A DNA stretch of 64,000 nucleotides, taken from Trichostrongylus colubriformis (taxonomy: Eukaryota; Nematoda; Chromadorea; Rhabditida; Trichostrongylidae). The notes under the pieces are model-generated. The model searched no databases. It had not been told where the DNA came from and worked only from the letters and a program-made list of their open reading frames with translations. The stretch is taken from assembly GCA_963978905.1 (NCBI GenBank), contig OZ022256.1:46796001-46860000 (forward strand), in the 5' to 3' direction. The translations under genes were made by a program, and so were the position numbers. Within the stretch, counting starts at the first letter, position 1. Each line of letters begins with the position of its first letter. This document shows, piece by piece, positions 10,729 through 23,702 of this stretch.

Positions 10729-13590
10729 TGGGTGGCGTCAAAGTGGGTTCGAGCAGGTGTAGCGCCGTGGTAACGCCGCAAAAAACGTGCAGCCTGACTA
10801 GCTACCCAAGTACCTACTGTTCCAAGAAGATAAGTCGACCCTTCAGATTATCGCGGAGTGTGTCTTTACGTCGAGTTTGATGGTTGAGCGTGAGCTGGCC
10901 TGGTTCTGTAGGCGGATCAGGGAAGTCTTTATGCAATAAAGCAATGATGCTTTTGTTCCTTGTGATTGTGAAACTCGTGTCACTTCACAGGTGCTGCGCC
11001 TTGCAATTACTAGATTGACAAAGTCAGTTGTCTCGAAAGTGGGCGCACATTTCAAGCTGCAAGTTTTTCGCCATCGCTGTATTTCAGCTGTCAGTGACCA
11101 CTGCGCCTACCACGGCGACGACAAGACAGTGGGTGCTTGCAAGGCTGAGCTTGTTAATTGTACTTTCTAAAACCCCCTTTCTGGCGGAAGGTTGGAATTT
11201 TTGGAGTTCTTTGTACAATTTTTCTTAATCATAGGTAAGAGAAATGCTACTAGGAATCGGAACAGTCGGAGTGTAAGTCCCTTAGCCAGAATACGAAAGC
11301 GCACTCCACAGCCCCATTCTAGGAAAACGTGGTTCGGGTGAGGATTCTCACATGAACTCTGGCTTTGGAACAATTTTAATCCATGTGAGAAATACATAGC
11401 ATTACACTGAGCAAAAAATAATTGTTCATGAAGAGTCACAAACAAGTAGGGGATTTTGCTATAGTTCACTATTTCATTTTGAGTGTGATGGCTTGTGATG
11501 CTTTGTCTTCTCCAGACCCATTAAGCATTTTTTGAATTCCAAAGCAAGTTTTTTCTTTAGACCCATTAGGCAACTTTTGAATTTAAAAGCAAACAATCGG
11601 GTGCGATACTTTCACTAATGGATAGAGCATGACGCAACACTTTGCTAATGGAGTCAGGAGCTAAAAGTTATGTTTCAAATGTATGTAAATGTGTTGGGCG
11701 GATCAGGGACGGGCACATAAAATGAGCAGCAGCAATTGAAATGACGCCTTCTCGACTGCCCAGAGCCTCGTCCTCTTCACCGTGGATTCCGCCGCAGATA
11801 GTCTACTTGCCCCTTAGCTTTCATATGGATGTATCACTTTAGGAGTTCCTCCCGAACCACAGTATCCCTACCACTGTTTTTAAAGGCATAATTCACGACA
11901 ATTCTCATAACTCATGGCGCTCAGTTAAGTTGCTGAGATGTCGAAAGAACCAAACATGTAATAAAAAACGATAGAAAACTTTGAAAACCCTATAATTAAT
12001 GCCTTATCGATCTCCGGCTGGGACATGATCACACCAGAGAAGTAGACGTCTCCGAAAGGTTCTTCTTTATATTATTACCCGTAGTTCAGGAATGCCAATT
12101 TTCTCCTCGCAACACTGCACTAGTATTCGTCCAGAATTTCGACCATCCCATCTTATCACAATCGACAACACGCATTTTTTTGCCAAGTATAGATGCCACT
12201 GGTACTTCATTAGTCAAATCAGGGAGGGGTGTCGGCAGGGCGGACACGCTGGGTGCCCGTATATGTATGCCTTTTTAAGCATTTTATGTATGTACGGGAT
12301 CTATGTAGAGGCGCTTACTACTCATCCCAGTGCGGTCAAATACACCCTTTTCAGTTGTGGGAAGGGCTATCTCCATCGGTTGGAGCCAAAATAGTCAAAT
12401 TATCGCGAACTGTGCTTTCATGCCAATAACCCTGTGTTTGATTAGAACTTTCTTGTGTCGATCCCGTAACAATTGAATAAGTTTTTCGCCGTTTTCCATG
12501 TGAGTGATAGTTTTGAAAAATGAGGACGGTAAGTAGGGTAGCAAACTAATTGTTGGGGCATACTTGATGGTAAGATAGAATAGAGTGCATGAGCTCGGTC
12601 GATGACAATTCGCTTACGCCCTCTTCTGCTCCATTCATTTGAAAACTTTTGAGTGGAAATCTTCCCACGGTTTGCTCTCATATAAACTCGCTCCTATGTC
12701 GTCCTCTATACTATTTTCGAAAGTGCTTTTATCCAACTGTTGTTCCTGTTGATTTGGTGGTTACGCAGCCGGTGCTGCCCAAGATAAAGAAGAGCAACCT
12801 CTGATGAGGTACTCACCAAGAAAGGGTTCAACTTCCCATGGAACGCTGAAAGGAGATCCAGGTGAATTGATAGTGTCTTGAGTGCTGGTTAAGGTATGAG
12901 GACCCAAATTGCAAAATGCCCTTCCGAAGCGAGTTAGGAAAGGTTGAATATTGCTTACAATGAGTCACTCACCGGTTACTTTGCTTAGTATGACTCATCA
13001 AAAGGTATGATCGAAAGGGTAAACCCACCGTTCAGAGAGCGCTACCACTGTGCCACGACAACCATTACTGCCCCCAGGATTAGACCCGTCGATGAGTTAC
13101 TTCTCGCGAAGTACCCAGCCCTTGAGTCAGTGCAAGCAAACTCTGATCCCTCCTAATTCGCCTCCGAGCAGTATTTTGTAACTTTGGTTCCCATGATTGT
13201 GATCAGTGTCCGAGACCCTATCTATACGCCTAGATCTTGTTTCGAAGTTCTATTGGAAGTTGAAACCCTACCATGGGCAGATAGGATCTCATAGAAGCAG
13301 TGCTGCAGTTAAAAATAATCCACGCATTCCAATGAACTGCATGATATAAGTATGAAAAATGGGAAAGCGTGGGAAAAAAAAACATATAGAAGTTTTGATA
13401 AAGTTTAATGGGCCTAAGAATAGTAAAAGAAAACATTTCATATGCATCAGATAAACAAGGATCTACTGTCACTGCAGTAGATGGAGAAGGACTTCTTTTT
13501 GTACCGTTTCATCTTATCAGTCGGATAACGTGGATGTTCTCTCTCTTTTTGGTGCTTTTATGAAGTAGACACGAATGGTTTGAACTTGAC
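10729..13590 (-). repeat. Right arm of giant palindrome, copy 1
   Basis: This is the inverted partner of 7893-10696, separated from it by only 32 bp (10697-10728). It differs from the left arm by several indels. One example is a segment near 11.65 kb (AACTTTTAGCTCC on the minus strand) that the left arm lacks, so the two arms can be told apart as types L and R. Confidence 0.88.
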
Positions 13591-14223
13591 TAAACGCCGT
13601 AAGAGCCTTCTGCATGAGCAAGATCGGGAGCTTCTTCTGTGTCAACATGGTGTGTCACGTCAACTCGGCTAATTCCGTGGTTTCGTCAGCCTCGTTCCCA
13701 ACCTTGCTGAGGCCCGTTCACTCTGTGTACCTAAAGGGATTCTTATTGGGTGGTGTTCTTGAACATTCTGTTTCCTACGGGATCCCCAAGCCCTTCGTTT
13801 CTAAGAGACAAAACATGCATTGCAACTGAAACCCTCCGGAGGCAGGTTTGAGACATGAAAAATGACACTTCGGATCATAGCAGCGTTGTTCGAGCAGCGG
13901 GAGCCCTGTGACTTCTATGAACCGAAGGGTCAGCCCTTGGGAAGCTTCCCGCGAAAGACCCTCAACGGAAGCTAGCTGCGCTGTTTCAGGCGGACCCTGA
14001 CGCCATAAGTGCCTAGAGCCCGACTAGGCTGGCTAAAGGCTCCATATTTACAGTATGGTGAAAGTAGTGCGCCACAGCTCGCTCCTGCTTCTAAAGGAAC
14101 ATTCCAGGGATATTTTTCCCCAATACTTTTATCTTTTTCATTATCCGCTGTTTTGTATATTTGGCGGATGAGAGCCGCGAGTGAAATTACTCTTCTTTGG
14201 CACCCCCTGTATATACAACGCTT

Positions 14224-14278
14224 CGTCTGTCTGTACGTCCGTCCCTTCGTCCCTCAGTCCGTTCCTCCGTCCGTCTCG
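14224..14278. repeat. GTCC/GTCT-rich low-complexity tract
   Basis: Imperfect repeats of GTCCGTCC, GTCTGTCT and similar run here and again at about 40222-40276 in the matching place of copy 3. They follow a GGCACCCCCTGTATATAC motif that resembles a transposon terminus, but I could not find a partner end. Confidence 0.55.
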
Positions 14279-16256
14279 AAATTAGGCATCATATGATGAA
14301 CAACATGAGGAGATGAGGAGAAGTCTGGGATGGGTAGGGCATGGGACAAGAAGTAAGGAGCACATATGAACTGAGCTGAGCTCCTCATACGACCAGCACT
14401 GGAATGATTGATCCTTGGAACGGAAATTCCTAATTGTGTTCTAACATGACTCAAACGCGAAGGAGAAAGAGGAGTTAGTGCCTGCCATGAAGTTTTAAGT
14501 ACATGGAAGAGGAGTGGACGCAGTGGGCGTAGCTCATCCCGAATGGATAGAACCTACAGCAAAAATTATGTACGGTTCCTGCGCAGCATAGGAAAAATCG
14601 GTAGAGAACCAACGTCCAAGCTATCTTGAAAACATTTGAAGTGAGTACAGATCCACCTACAGTGGGCAAGGCATGAAATTAACGGGTGGTGCTCATCGTA
14701 ACCGTAAAAATTGCAATTTGTTTTCAGAGCCGTGTACCGAATGGAGAAAGTTGATAGTGGTCAGCAGAAGCTAGTACAGCGAGAGGAAGATCAATCTCAA
14801 CGGAAGAAGGAGCTCTTGCGTTGGTAGACGGTTCTTGAATGAATATCGTAATGCGGTTCCGAAATCTGGGAGTGGGAAAAAATAAAAAGTTACTTCTCAG
14901 CAGGTGCTACGAAGTAATAGGCCCACATCGAAGTGGACGGAACTAAAACGAGAGGTACGCAACACTATGTGAGGTAGTATTGGAACTGAGAAAATTCTAT
15001 CGTATATAAGGGGAGGGAACGAATATAGAAGAACACCGTAGGTGTACACAACGGCATATAGAAAATTTTATAGATTATGGGTATGGACCGATATCGATCG
15101 AAATTATCGGTTTTTGTGCGGAGGGCCAGAAATGAGTAATGGACCACTCCGACGGGCGGGTAATGCTGCAAAGGTGAAAAGTTCAAGGAACACGAACTGT
15201 CGATCGATAGCGATCGAAATTATCTGTTTTTGTGTGCTAAGAATGGGTGACCAACCACTTCGGCGAGTCAACCATGTTACAGTCCTTACACGCGTCATTC
15301 ACTTAACGCTCATTTGCGGGGCATACTGAATTATTTCAGTAGGTTCGGTTTTTTGTTGATACTTTCGTTCGGAGACCTCTCTCTGCTACTACATACTTCC
15401 CACTACGCAATAAGAACCTACGTTACCGACCTAGGTGATAGAAAGGAAAGGGCTTCCTGAGTCGGTCTACCTCAGAATACATTAGGAATTTGTCCCCCCC
15501 CCCCCCCTAGGTGGGTTCCCATGATTGGAACAGTGCATGACGATGTCACACCGCTTGTGGTAAGGAGAAGAGTTGGGAAGAAATATTCTCCAAAAATAAG
15601 TCTTCCACTTCAAAAGAGGTGTGTGTGGCGCAACTCGCATTGAAAAAGGGCGGCTTGGGACCCTCGATCACGATCCCGCAGCACTGCATGTTACTCATCC
15701 GCCGGACGCATTGCTTGTATTGCTGGGCAACGTGCCTGACCAGCTACCTTAGTCCCTTGCCCGTCTACATCTACCCCACCGGCTAGTGATGCACACGGGC
15801 GAGAAAGGAATAGAGTGAGAAGGTGGTTTTCGAGTTCTTTCTCAGATTTTTGGCCGTTTTCGTCTCGTTCCTTGTCTACTGATATCCTGCTGGGCATTTT
15901 TACTTTGAGAATTTCCCACAACTCGACAATCTGCCAAATTTATCCCCCCCCCCTTCCGTGTCTTCAGGGGTTTTCATGTTCCTACGCAAAAAATGACAAG
16001 TAGATGATGTCGAAGATATAAATATCCTTCTGTGTTGTTATGTTTCCATACATGTGAATTGTGCAAGTACTGGAACAGTGGTGCTGCGTGCTAGGGTCTC
16101 ATTCCCAAGCCAGTCCAGACAAAACGAAACTTCGTGCAGTCATTGTTCACACGTAAAGGTCACAAAATTGAATCAGTAAATATTGTGAGCACACAACCCA
16201 AAATTCTTCTAACAATAAGATCATAAGTTTTGCACGGCGCATTGGTCACACAGGTA

Positions 16257-17158
16257 TTAGGTTGGCTGATAAATTCCTGGACACTTCGAGACGTTTTTTA
16301 TTTTATTACTTTATTTTGGAACAACTTATAATGAATCAACAATATACCCACCATTATTATCAATAACCTTCTGCCATCGCTCTGGCAACCTTTCAATTCC
16401 ATTCATCCAGAACTGTGCAGACTGCGACGATAAAAAGTCGTTGGTCGCGGTTTTGAGGTCCCCCTCTTTTTTGAACTGCCTCTCCTTCAGATATCTTTTG
16501 AGAGGGGAGAGTAAATGTTAATCAGATGGGGCGAAGTCCGGGCAATTTGGAATATTACGCAGTAATTCTTTCCTGCGTAGACGGCTGAGAAGGGATTCCG
16601 CAATGGACAATCTTGCCTGTTTGTTGCTGTCAGACAGCACGTGGGGTGGCCATGTGGACAGAACATTCCTATATCCCAAGCGAGAGAGATGCATTTCAAC
16701 TGTCTGGTGTGTGCATCCAAGCATCTGAGACAACTGTCTTGTGCTTGCCGTTGGGTTCTCCAGAACTGCTTGCACGAGGCGCTGGTCGTCGAATTCAACA
16801 GGGCGTCCAGTGTGTTGTTGGTCGGCCAGGCTCGTATCTCCAGAACGAAAGCGTTCGAACCAAACGTGAACGGTGAACTTGGAAGTAGTTTGTGGCCCGA
16901 ACGCAGCGTTGATGTTTTCGGCCGCCTTCCTCGTAGAACATCCACGGCGGAACTCGTACAAGTAGAGCGTCCGACGAGCTACCTTTTCCATTTTGAACAG
17001 AAATGATCTTCTAGACAAGCTCCGGGCCTTATATACCTATGTGGTGGAACATTCGAGAACACTGTTCAACAGGACCGAACATGAAAAGATGAGCTTTCAA
17101 TCGACGCGTTGTGGATCAAACTGTTTTGAAGTGTCCAGGAACTTATCAGCCAACCTAA
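16257..17158 (-). mobile_element. Internally deleted mariner element
   Basis: The terminal inverted repeats begin TTAGGTTGGCTGATAA at the left and end TTATCAGCCAACCTAA at the right. The element is flanked by TA on both sides (16255-16256 and 17159-17160), the Tc1/mariner target duplication. The empty site is preserved in copy 1 near 4195 and copy 3 near 42240, where GGTATTAATTTC is uninterrupted. It is 902 bp long, against about 1.3 kb for full-length mariners. It therefore inserted into copy 2 after that copy formed. Confidence 0.92.
16326..16991 (-). pseudogene. Mariner transposase, deleted and with an in-frame stop
   Basis: The frame starts at the ATG at 16991 (MEKVARRTLY) and has the mariner N-terminal helix-turn-helix DNA-binding region over roughly its first 115 residues, with GRPVEFDDQRL followed by a second HTH. 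After SIAESLLSRL the sequence jumps directly to NCPDFAPSD, the region of the third catalytic aspartate. The middle of the catalytic domain, with the first two aspartates of the DD34D triad, is missing. The next codon, normally Tyr of the SDYHLF motif, is a TAA stop (16518-16520). The same frame then continues through RWQKVIDNNGGYIVDSL to a natural stop at 16326. It cannot encode an active transposase. Confidence 0.9.
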
Positions 17159-17793
17159 TATTAATTTCGTAATCATTATGCTGCTTTCTATTACCAAAGA
17201 TAAGAGAGGAGTATTCTAATGTCTACTAAGGTAGAGTTCCAGTGTAAAAAAATTCTCATTCGGAAAATTAACCAGGAAATCGGACCAGCATGTGAACTGT
17301 CACTCTTTCAAGAAGTGCTTCACGGAAATCCCTGCTGGATTATCAGGGTAAAGGTGAAACTAACTCTAGCAAACTCTACGGCGACCAAATACGACCCCTC
17401 CCCCTCTTTTTTTTTGACCTCTACAATACCAGTAACTCTTTTGCTGTATTGCATAGTTGTGTTCTAAAGCTATCGGATCTGCGGTGAAACATCCTTTGCT
17501 TCTCATCTGTTTATTCAAAATTTAGATTTTAGTGCTAATCGCTGACCTCTGAAGGTACGATCCCCCACCCTCCTATCCGATCAAATACGAGCACCCTGTA
17601 GAGGAATCCTCGATTTTCTGTGTACCCTGACCACCGCTCCTACTACTGTCGAGGATCTATGCGCTTGTCTATTCGCAGGCCTTTCAGCAGCTTTAGCGTC
17701 CTGATAACGATCGTGCGTCCCATCGTGCGCACTAACGGTGCAACCTTGCCACTTGCACACTAATTTATCTGCACTACAAGGGGAACGGTCTAC

Positions 17794-18033
17794 GGGTCAA
17801 ATAAAGTCGGGGGGGGGGGGGGGGAGAGACGCAACTTTGCGTCGACGTCGAAGCTCCTTTCCCTCCCTAGGCTTAGGCTAAATTTGATATCCCCTCCTCC
17901 CATATGAAAGAGCATCTGTCAAAGCTTAGGTTTCGTCTGCTATAGCCTGAGCCTAGGAGAGGGAAAGAAGCTTTGACGACGGTGAAAATTTTGCGTCTTT
18001 TACACATCCCCCTCCCCGACTTTATTTGACTCT
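17794..18033. mobile_element. MITE with TIRs running into G and C tracts, copy 2
   Basis: Same element and flanks as 4822-5063, carried along by the tandem duplication. The G run is shorter than in copy 1. Confidence 0.75.
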
Positions 18034-20866
18034 GGTCCACTTTTACATAACAATGTTCACTTTCGAAATTCTCGTCAATTCTTATGCGTTAAATGTGGCA
18101 GCTTCTGGAAACTTCTGGGCTTTACTAATTACTGTTACAACTCTGAATCATTTGGTGGAAAATAAGTCTAAAATTCCTGATTGTAAAAAACTTGTTCTAA
18201 ATGCGGATGCAAGATGAAACGCCTATAAATCCCCGAGGATGCGCCGCCACATGACTTCTACATAAGTCGCAATGTACTTAATGTGCTTACATATCCATTC
18301 AATGACTAACTGGTTCCACTAATGTGCTTCCAGTCGTGTAAACGTAGCCAAACTGATTCGCTGGCCAACGCCTGTCAATCGTAGTTTTACAGGAGCCAAC
18401 ACCGCCGTCCAATACTTTCACGGCGGTCCTTCTGAGGTCCTCAAAATGGGTCTATGCCAGCCGATTCTCCTTCAGGTCGTCGCCGTGCCCGGCCTACTCC
18501 AATTCTCCATAGCTTTGTTCCTCTGTAAAACTACTAGTCTAGGCTCAGAATGACGGGCACATTCAAACGCAGCCCGAATCTAACAGGAGCCCAAGGCACA
18601 GCGCCTCCCAAAATAGTATTAGTGACTCCTTGCCTGTCTTTGTGAGTCAAGTTGTCTTATTTAGTACGTTCAGGACGCACAAGAATGCTAATACTATTAC
18701 GTGTAGCTGCGGAATTCATGGCGCATGGCTCAACGAGTGCCCTTGATTCAACATAAGTGTTACATACAGCTTGCATTGCCTCGTCCGGTCTTCTTATTCT
18801 GAACCAATACTAGGCACAGCCACATGCATGCCACATGGACAAAAGAAACCCAGCACCACCTAAACGAAACAATTCATCTCTTTCTTCATCTCTCCCACCT
18901 CTATAACAACACCAAATAGATCAACAATAACAGTATTTCCAAACGTCGCGAAATCCTTTCGATGAACAATGCATTTTGAATGTCTGAAGCAAAGAGAAAA
19001 AACGTAACCATCGGCACACATCATCATACTGTACAAGAGGGAGAAAATGTGGGACGAGATCTACTGTTGAGGACAATCGCGGGAGATACGGCCGGATCCT
19101 TGGCACTTGTAACAGCGTTTCGCCTCTGCTGAACAACTCTGGTTGCAATCTCGGAAATATGTAAAATGAAGAACACACTTTTTGAAGCTGGAATATCATG
19201 GCAGCCATGAGCCAAGGAGAGCAGCTTTCATCATTCATGGCGCACACATCATTGTACGATCCCGTTGTTGCGTTGATATACAGGAACTTTTCAGCGTATA
19301 AGGAGTGCCAGAAAAGGGTCACTTTCCTTTCGATGCTAATTTAATTGAAGATCATCATGCTTTGACCTGGTGTTTCCATCTTCAAACCGAGGGGTACACT
19401 TCACGTATTATTGAAATTCATGAAGGCCTTTAATTTAAATATGATCTGGAGCTACTGTCAAGCTGATAAGATGCGCCGTACTAGCTCCCAAATCCGCGAA
19501 TTCACAATCCTCGTACACATCCCTGCAAAGGACTATCCAGACTTTGTAGTCGAAAGAGTTGATACATGGTGGTGCACATGGATATTTTTTTTACATTCCT
19601 TTATTTCTAAGTAGCTAACAGTACCATATTCCTTGAAATCCCTTTAGAGGCAGGATCGGGACATCGAAAATTACAATAAAGATATATGTAGCAGCGTTGT
19701 CCATGCAGTAAGATATCAAACGGTACTCCAATATCAAAGCGACGTTATTAGGAGGTTGCTCACCAAAGACGCACCACAGAAATTGGGGCCGCTGCTGTAT
19801 GGGCTAAGAGCAAATGATCCCTCTTTATCAATCGTGTATGAGGCGAAAACTACGTGTTATGTAAGGAAACGGTTGACTGAAAGTTATTTGTTATGCGTAG
19901 AAAAGAGCGTGAAGTGTGCCAGAAGTACTGGGACTTGAATTCTGAATAGAAGCCTCCCTGCTGAGCTCCCGGGAATGCTATATTTGGAGGCCGTAAGCGG
20001 CCTCCAAATGTAGCATTTCCGGGAGCATTCCCAAGGCTGAAATGTGACCTTTGCACTACCCGACTTGCGCATGTAGCTCCAGGATGGTTGAATCTAAATT
20101 AACACTAGACAAACTAGTGGGAGTACTTGTGAAATAGAATAGTAGAATTTTTCACCATCTTTTACACTTTTATTTGCTTTTGATGATTGTTCGACACATT
20201 TAACACTTTCAGTCATGACTCATTGGATAAACCACTCCATCACTTCTTATTTTCCAAATTTTGGAACGTAGGTTGTCTGAAAATAGAAATTTTGAAATAG
20301 TTTTATGTAAATGTTCATTGCTTTGAGTCTATATAAACCTACTCTACATGCTATGATAAAGATAAGAAGATAAATGGTTTTCATGTTCCCGACTGAGCTG
20401 CAAAAGTAAGGTTTTAGACAACAAATAATAAAAAAAAGACAAACAGACAGACAACAGACATTTTAGACAACAAATAAAAATTAGGCAACAAATAATTAAG
20501 ATTGCCTAAACATTTCATTAGTCATTAAAAGACGGTTGCTGGGATGCTTCCAGCACCCCAGCTCCCTTCTTCTGACGACGATCGAGTAAGGCCCTCCTTC
20601 ACGAAACATGGGAGTGCTTTCTACACGATTGCTACAACACCAAGAGACCAGACAGTAGACGATCATAGGGGCAAAAAGGTCCAGACAAATCGGGATTTCA
20701 GGCATATGGAGATAAGAAGGAGCGAAAGCAAACCCCCATCACCATTTTGAGATTGCAACATTTTTGCTGTATTTGCGGGAAGGTGATGTGATGTGTGCAC
20801 CAAAAAGTTTTTATGATGAAATGGTCTTAGAAAGAAACCTCAAATCTTTCACGCAAATGAACGAAA

Positions 20867-23670
20867 ACACTCAAGTTGAAACCATTTGTGTCTTCTTCAT
20901 AAAAGCACCGAAAAGAGAAAGAACATCCACGTTATCCGACTGATAAGATGAAACGGTACAAAAAGAAGTCGTTCTCCATATACTGTAGTAACAGTAGATC
21001 TTTGTTTATCTGACGCCTATGAGATGCTTCCACTTTCTATTCTTGGGTCCACTGAATTTTATCAAAAATTCTACATGTGTTTCCCGTTTTTTCCTACTTC
21101 TATTACGCAGTTCATTGAAATGTGTGCATGATTTCCAACTGAAGCGCTGCTTCTACGAGATCCTAACTGACCAGGGAAGAGTTTTAGTTACCCATGGAAC
21201 TTTGAAATGAGATCTAAGCGTACCGATAAGGTCTCGGATACTGATTACAATCTTGGGAACCAAAATTACAAAATACCGCTCAGAGGCGAATCAAAAGGGA
21301 TCAGAGTTTGCGTGCACTGACTCAGGTTGGGTACTTTGCTGAACATATTTCACCAACAGGTCTAATCGTATGGGCAGCAATGGTTGTCGTAGCTTAGTGA
21401 TAACGCTCTCGCTCTAGAAGTGGTGGACGGGGTTTGCTCTCTCAATGAGACCATTTGATGAATCATACAGAGCTAAGTACCCTGTCAATTGGTTACTGCC
21501 AGTTGAATATGACCCCTCCCAACTCGCTTCGGAACGGCGTTTTACAATTATGGTCCTCATAGTATTTGTAATCAGCATTCGAGACCTCGTCGATTAACGT
21601 GGGTCTTCTTTCAGTGTTACATGGGAATTTGAAACCCTTTCCTGGTGAGGACCTCGTCAGAGGTTGCTCTTCTTTATATTGTGAAGCACGGGCTAATTAA
21701 CGACCAATCTGCTGGAACAGGAGATGGGTAAGTGCACTCTCGATAAGAATCAAGAGAAAGAGAAAGGAGGGAGTTTATATGAGAGCAAATCGTGGGAAGA
21801 ATTTCACTTACAGGTTTTAAAATGAGGGCAGAAGAAGAGGGCGTAAGCGTATTGTCATCAACCAAATTCATGCTCTCAATCTTATCATCAGGTATGCCCC
21901 AAGAATAAATTTGCCACCCTACTTACCGTCCTCATTTTTCAAAACTATCACCCGCATGAAAAACTTTGAAAAACTTATTAAATTGTCACGGGATGGACAC
22001 AAGAAAGTTTTAATCAAACACAGGGCTATTGACATGAAAGGCACAGTTCGCGTAATTTGACTACCCTGGCTCCAACCGTTAGAGATAGCTTATCCCACAA
22101 CTGAAAAGGTTGTGTTTTACCGCACTGGGATTGGAATTTACCGCACCGGGATGAGTACTATGCGCATATAAAATTCCTACAAACATGAGATGCATAGGAA
22201 GGCATACATAAACGGACACCCAGCGTTTCAGCACTGCCAACACTCCTCACTGACATGACTAGTGAAGGGCCAGTGGCATCTATACTTGGCAAAAAATGCT
22301 TGTTATCGATTGTGATAAGATGGGATGATCAAAATTCTGGACGAATACTAAATGCAATGTTATGAGGAGAAAACTGGCATTCCTGAACCTCGGGTGATAA
22401 TATAAAGAGACTTGCGCAAATGGCTACTTTTCTGGTGTGATCATTCCCCGCCGATGATCGATAAGGCATTAATTAGAGGATTTTTAGAGTTTTCTGCGTT
22501 TTTTATTTCACGTTTGGTTTCTTCAACATCTTTAGCAACTTAACTGAGCGCCATGAATTATGAGAATTGTCGTGAATTATGCCTTTAGAAACAGTGGTAG
22601 GGATACCGTGGTTCGTGAGGAACTCCTAAAGTGATACATCCATATGAAAGCTAAGGGGCAGGTAGACTATCTGCGGCGGAATCCACGGTGAAGAGGACGA
22701 GGCTCTGGGCAGTCGAGAAGGCGTCATTTCAATTGCTGCTGCTCATTTTATGTGCCCGTCCCTGATCCGCCCAACACATTTGCATACATTCGAATAATTA
22801 GCAAAGTGTTGTGTAATGCTGTATCCATTAGTGATAGCATCGCATCCGATTGCTTGCTTTGAAATTCAAAAAATGCTTAATGGATGAAAGAAGACAAAGC
22901 TTCACAAGTGAACATCACACTGAAATGAAATAGTGAACTATAGCAAAGTTCCCTACTTGTTTGTGACCCTTCATGAACCTTTATTTTTTGCTCAGTGTAA
23001 TGCTATGTATTTCTCACATGGATTAAAATTGTTCCAAAGCCAGAGTTCATGTGAGAATCCTCACCGGAACCACGTTTTCCTAGAATGTGGGCTGCGGAGT
23101 GCGCTTTCGTATTCTGGCTAAGGGACTTACTGTCCAACTGTTCCGATTCCTATAAGCATCTCTCTTACTCATGATCGAGAAAAGTTGTACAGAAAACTCG
23201 AAAATTTCCAACCTTCCGCCAGAAAGGGGGTTTTAGAAAGTACAATTAGCAAGCTCAGCCTTGCAAGCACCCGCTGTCTTGTCGTCGCCGTGGTAGGCGC
23301 AGTGGTCACTGACAGCTGAAATACACTGACTGCGAAGAACTTGCAGCTTGAAATGTGCGCCCACTTTCGAGACAACTGACTTTGTCAATCTAGTAATTGC
23401 AAGGCGCAGCACCTGTGAAGTGACACGAGTTTCACAATCACAAGGAACAAAAGCATCATTGCTTTATTGCATAAAGACTTCCCTGGTCCGCCTACAGAAC
23501 CAGGCCAGCTCACGCTCAACCATCAAACTCGACGTAAAGACACACTCCGCGATAATCTAAAGGGTCGACTTATCTTCTTGGATCAGTAGGTTCTTGTGTA
23601 GCTAGTCAGGCTGCACGTTTTTTTTGCGGCGTTACCCTACACTTGCTCGAACCCACTTCGACGCCACCCA
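20867..23670 (+). repeat. Left arm of giant palindrome, copy 2
   Basis: Nearly identical to 7893-10696 at an offset of 12,974 bp. It pairs with 23703-26564 across a 32-bp spacer that has the opposite orientation to the one in copy 1. Confidence 0.88.
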
Positions 23671-23702
23671 CTTGAGCTCCCATATTGGTCAACTGAGCAA
23701 AA

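Larger units (their letters stand above)
2510..13798 (+). repeat. Tandem unit copy 1 (period about 12,974 bp)
   Basis: Nearly everything here recurs about 12,970-12,974 bp downstream. From about 4.6 kb to 13798 the match to copy 2 is close to identical. From 2510 to about 4.4 kb the two differ clearly by substitutions and indels, although they remain homologous. The unit holds an internally duplicated block (3040-3240), a G/C-tract MITE, a 29-bp hairpin and a 5.7-kb palindrome. Only short open frames are present, the longest about 132 codons (5951-6349, minus strand). I recognise no protein family in them and treat the unit as non-coding repeat DNA. Confidence 0.9.

Noticed and set aside
10374..11055. 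Mirror-image frames of 70 codons (10374-10586 plus, 10843-11055 minus) and similar pairs
   Set aside because: They are the same sequence read twice because of the palindrome. The diverged copy at 54 kb breaks the frames.
7893..13590. The palindrome as one large TIR transposon such as a Polinton
   Set aside because: There is no unique interior or integrase/polymerase gene between the arms, only 32 bp, and no clear target duplication at the outer ends.
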